Shown here piece after piece: positions 7,594 through 9,476 of a stretch of DNA of 9,476 nt; the first letter of the stretch is position 1; each line of letters starts with the position of its first letter. The stretch is from positions 1 to 9,476 of the forward strand of contig JASHRY010000271.1 of NCBI GenBank assembly GCA_030037105.1, read 5' to 3'. A program made the translations under genes and the position numbers. The DNA is from Xanthobacteraceae bacterium (GTDB lineage: Bacteria > Pseudomonadota > Alphaproteobacteria > Rhizobiales > Xanthobacteraceae). The notes beneath the pieces were generated by a model, which saw only the letters and a list, made by a program, of their open reading frames with translations, made no database searches and was not told where the DNA came from.

Positions 7594-8472
7594 TCAACTC
7601 CAGTAAAGCCGCGTCGGATTGTCGACCAGAAGCGCCTGCTGCAGGGCGGCCTTGGGCGCAACCTTGGGAATGTAATCGACCAGCGCGCCGTCGTCGGGCG
7701 CCTTCTTCACGTTGGGATGCGGCCAATCGGTGCCCCAGATCACGCGGTCGGGGAAGCTTTCGACCAGCGCGCGGCCGAACGGCACCACGTCGTCATAGGG
7801 AGGGCCGGCGAGCGTCACGCGCTCGGGGCAGGTCACCTTGACCCAGAAATTCTTGTGCCGGTCCATGAGCCGATGGAAGCGCCGATTCTCCGGGTGATCG
7901 ACGCCCTTCTTCACGTCCGGCGTGCCCATGTGATCGACCACCACCTTTGTCGGCAGCGCGGTGAAGAAATCTTCGAGCTCCGGCAGTTCCGGCATCTCGA
8001 AATAAATGACCACGTGCCAGCCGAGCTCGGCCACCCGGGCGGCGATACGCCGCAGCACGTCGGGCGGGGTAAAATCGACGAGCCGCTTGATGAAGTTGAA
8101 GCGCACGGCGCGCACGCCGGCCCGGTCCAGCCATTTGAGCTCGTCGTCGGTCACCTCCTCGCCGACAAAGGCGACGCCGCGGGCGCGGCCGTTTGCGGTG
8201 TCGAGCGCGTCGACCAGCGCCCGATTGTCCTTGCTGTGGCAGGAGGCCTGCACGATGACGTTCTTGTCGAAGCCGGGAAAATCGCGCAGCGCGAACAGCG
8301 TCTCCTTGGGCGCGTCGCAGGGCGTATATTTGCGTTCCGGCGCGAAGGGAAACCTGCTCTCCGGACCGAAAACGTGGCAATGGGCATCGACCGCGCCCGC
8401 CGGCGGCTGGTATTTCGGTTTCGACGGATGGGGATCGAAGGGAACGTAACCCGGACTCATCGGCACGCGCAT
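7594..8472 (-). CDS. ligI: 2-pyrone-4,6-dicarboxylate lactonase (LigI)
   Basis: An amidohydrolase-superfamily enzyme that hydrolyses PDC, the product of LigC, to 4-oxalomesaconate. The 292-residue protein has the LigI pattern: SKPKYQPPAGAVDAHCHVFGP near the N-terminus with His31 and His33 after strand 1, NVIVQASCH (71-79), VRFNFIKRLVD (123-133), VVIYFEMPEL, VVDHMGTPDV with His181, GTDWPHPN with the catalytic Asp249, and the ending PTRLYWS. It is known that LigI works without a bound divalent metal, unlike most of the superfamily. The start is open: ATG 8472 has GGAG only two bases away, in-frame GTG 8466 has it eight bases away and may be the true start, and ATG 8460 is a third choice. It begins 11 bases after the membrane protein stop, in the same operon. 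Confidence 0.93.
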   Translation of the reverse strand: MRVPMSPGYVPFDPHPSKPKYQPPAGAVDAHCHVFGPESRFPFAPERKYTPCDAPKETLFALRDFPGFDKNVIVQASCHSKDNRALVDALDTANGRARGVAFVGEEVTDDELKWLDRAGVRAVRFNFIKRLVDFTPPDVLRRIAARVAELGWHVVIYFEMPELPELEDFFTALPTKVVVDHMGTPDVKKGVDHPENRRFHRLMDRHKNFWVKVTCPERVTLAGPPYDDVVPFGRALVESFPDRVIWGTDWPHPNVKKAPDDGALVDYIPKVAPKAALQQALLVDNPTRLYWS

Positions 8473-8483
8473 TTCTCCTTCAT

Positions 8484-8996
8484 TTACTTAACTGGCCAGC
8501 CATAGCGGTGCTGGAGCGACAACAGAACAAAACCGAATATGGGAACAAGAACGTCGGTATAGAGAATGATGCCGGCGTTGCCAGGGGCGAAATTTTGGCT
8601 ATGGATGATCTGGTAGATATGTCCGCCGGCCGCGCCCGATAGGAACAATGCGGGGCCGACAATCGCGGCAAGGCGTAGATCGAAACTCCGCCAACAGGCG
8701 AGGAGCCCGACCACGGCAAAGCCGAGACTGGCAAAACCGACCTCCGCCTGGAACGGACTGTCGGCCCATCCGATGAATCGCGCTGTCATCGCGCCAAAGA
8801 AGGTGTGCAGGACGAAATTGTATAAATAGCTGAAGCCGACCGAAAACAGCAGAAAATAGAAAAGCAACGCCTCAACGACGCGCGGCGCGGTCAGCGGCTT
8901 CGGCGCGCCCAGCAGCGATACGATTGATGCGATCAATCCGATGACCAGGAAGGTCAGCGTAAAGTTGCTCAAGACGAAGCGGATGGCCTCATGCAT
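8484..8996 (-). CDS. Small multi-pass membrane protein of unknown function (possibly DUF6790-like)
   Basis: A 170-residue integral membrane protein with about five hydrophobic segments: roughly 8-29, 41-63, 85-102, 107-128 and 142-162. Between segments 2 and 3 is the polar stretch RFIGWADSPFQAEVGFASLG (73-92), and segment 4 ends in GAAGGHIYQ, followed by the loop NFAPGNAGIILYTD (135-148). These look like conserved family motifs, and I loosely recall them from an uncharacterised family named DUF6790, but I am not sure of the name. The ATG at 8996 has GGAGG nine bases upstream and begins 25 bases after the thiolase stop. ligI starts 11 bases after its end, so it belongs to the aromatic operon. 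No transporter signature is visible. A role in uptake, in sensing or in membrane association of the pathway would be a guess. Confidence 0.75.
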   Translation of the reverse strand: MHEAIRFVLSNFTLTFLVIGLIASIVSLLGAPKPLTAPRVVEALLFYFLLFSVGFSYLYNFVLHTFFGAMTARFIGWADSPFQAEVGFASLGFAVVGLLACWRSFDLRLAAIVGPALFLSGAAGGHIYQIIHSQNFAPGNAGIILYTDVLVPIFGFVLLSLQHRYGWPVK

Positions 8997-9021
8997 CGGT
9001 CTCTGCCTCCGTCGCGGGCGC

Positions 9022-9476
9022 CTAAACTTTCTCCAGCGCCAGCGACACCCCTTGCCCGACGCCGACGCACATGGTGGCGAGCGCGCGCATGCCGCCGCGC
9101 TTCTCCAGGCCATGCACCGCGGTCAAAGCGAGCCGGGCACCGGACATGCCGAGCGGATGGCCGAGCGCGGTCGCGCCGCCGTGTGGGTTGACGTGCGCGG
9201 CGTCGTCGGCGACGCCGAACTGCCGCAGGCAGGCAAGTCCTTGCGAGGCGAAGGCCTCGTTGAGCTCGATCAGGTCGAAATCCGCGATTTTCAATCCGAG
9301 CCGATACATCAGCTTGCGCGTCGCCGGCACCGGGCCGATGCCCATGATGCGCGGCGGCACCGCCGCCGAAGCCATGCCGAGTATTTTCGCGCGTGGTTTT
9401 AATCCGTGCGCTTTAACGGCCGCCGCGCTGGCGAGGATCATCGCGGCGGCGCCGTCATTGATGCCCGACGCGTTGC
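9022..9476 (-). CDS. Thiolase, PcaF-like (beta-ketoadipyl-CoA / acetyl-CoA acyltransferase), 5' part outside the window
   Basis: Only the last 150 residues of a roughly 400-residue thiolase are present; the coding frame runs off the right edge with no start. It shows [11 protein letters not shown] (visible residues 1-11), LNEAFASQG (71-79), [19 protein letters not shown] (96-114) with the catalytic His106, and MCVGVGQG (135-142) with the second catalytic cysteine Cys136. The reactive N-terminal cysteine is outside the window. The [13 protein letters not shown] and [17 protein letters not shown] stretches resemble PcaF, which cleaves beta-ketoadipyl-CoA to succinyl-CoA and acetyl-CoA. Acetoacetyl-CoA thiolase or a beta-oxidation thiolase is also possible. 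It is transcribed leftward with a TAG stop 25 bases before the membrane protein. A thiolase is not a step of the 4,5-cleavage route, so its role here is open. Confidence 0.9.
   Translation of the reverse strand, partial: NASGINDGAAAMILASAAAVKAHGLKPRAKILGMASAAVPPRIMGIGPVPATRKLMYRLGLKIADFDLIELNEAFASQGLACLRQFGVADDAAHVNPHGGATALGHPLGMSGARLALTAVHGLEKRGGMRALATMCVGVGQGVSLALEKV

Noticed and set aside
9022..9113. 209-residue version of the membrane protein starting inside the thiolase gene
   Set aside because: The extra 39 residues are Arg/Ala/Cys-rich and lie out of frame over the thiolase end. ATG 8996 has a strong GGAGG site and starts a typical first membrane segment.

Overview
The window looks like chromosomal DNA of a high-GC alphaproteobacterium, most likely a Hyphomicrobiales member near Bradyrhizobium, Rhodopseudomonas or Pseudolabrys. 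The grounds are the GC-rich codon use, GTG/TTG starts with short gene overlaps, CTATAT-type promoter hexamers, and the pairing of a branched-chain-amino-acid-type (HAAT/LIV) ABC importer with aromatic catabolic genes. Family calls rest on reading the translations and on remembered family members; no search was run. 

Layout. Bases 1-309 are a non-coding leader with several short symmetries and a possible promoter. Bases 310-5011 (+ strand) are a complete five-gene importer operon: periplasmic binding protein, LivH-like permease, LivM-like permease, LivG-like ATPase and LivF-like ATPase. The last four overlap or abut in the order livH-livM-livG-livF. The binding-protein gene is set apart by a 131-base gap holding two hairpins, one built from GCGAATA heptamers. 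Bases 5012-5064 are a short convergent gap. Bases 5065-9476 (- strand, transcribed right to left) hold a thiolase cut by the window edge, a small multi-pass membrane protein, ligI, ligA, ligB and ligC. 

How the genes work together. LigA and LigB form protocatechuate 4,5-dioxygenase, which opens protocatechuate to 4-carboxy-2-hydroxymuconate semialdehyde. LigC oxidises the hemiacetal form of that product to 2-pyrone-4,6-dicarboxylate (PDC). LigI hydrolyses PDC to 4-oxalomesaconate. The later steps (hydratase and aldolase, LigJ/LigK type) are not in the window. The thiolase most resembles PcaF of the other, beta-ketoadipate, branch, so its presence ahead of meta-cleavage genes is unexpected. 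The importer converges on this cluster, so an aromatic acid or related compound is a reasonable but unproven guess for its substrate. 

The window is mostly recognisable metabolism. The points most worth a second look are the basic C-terminal tails on both dioxygenase subunits, the unexplained membrane protein inside the aromatic operon, the PcaF-like thiolase in a 4,5-cleavage operon, the heptamer hairpin in the importer operon, and a candidate internal promoter with heptamer direct repeats ahead of ligA.
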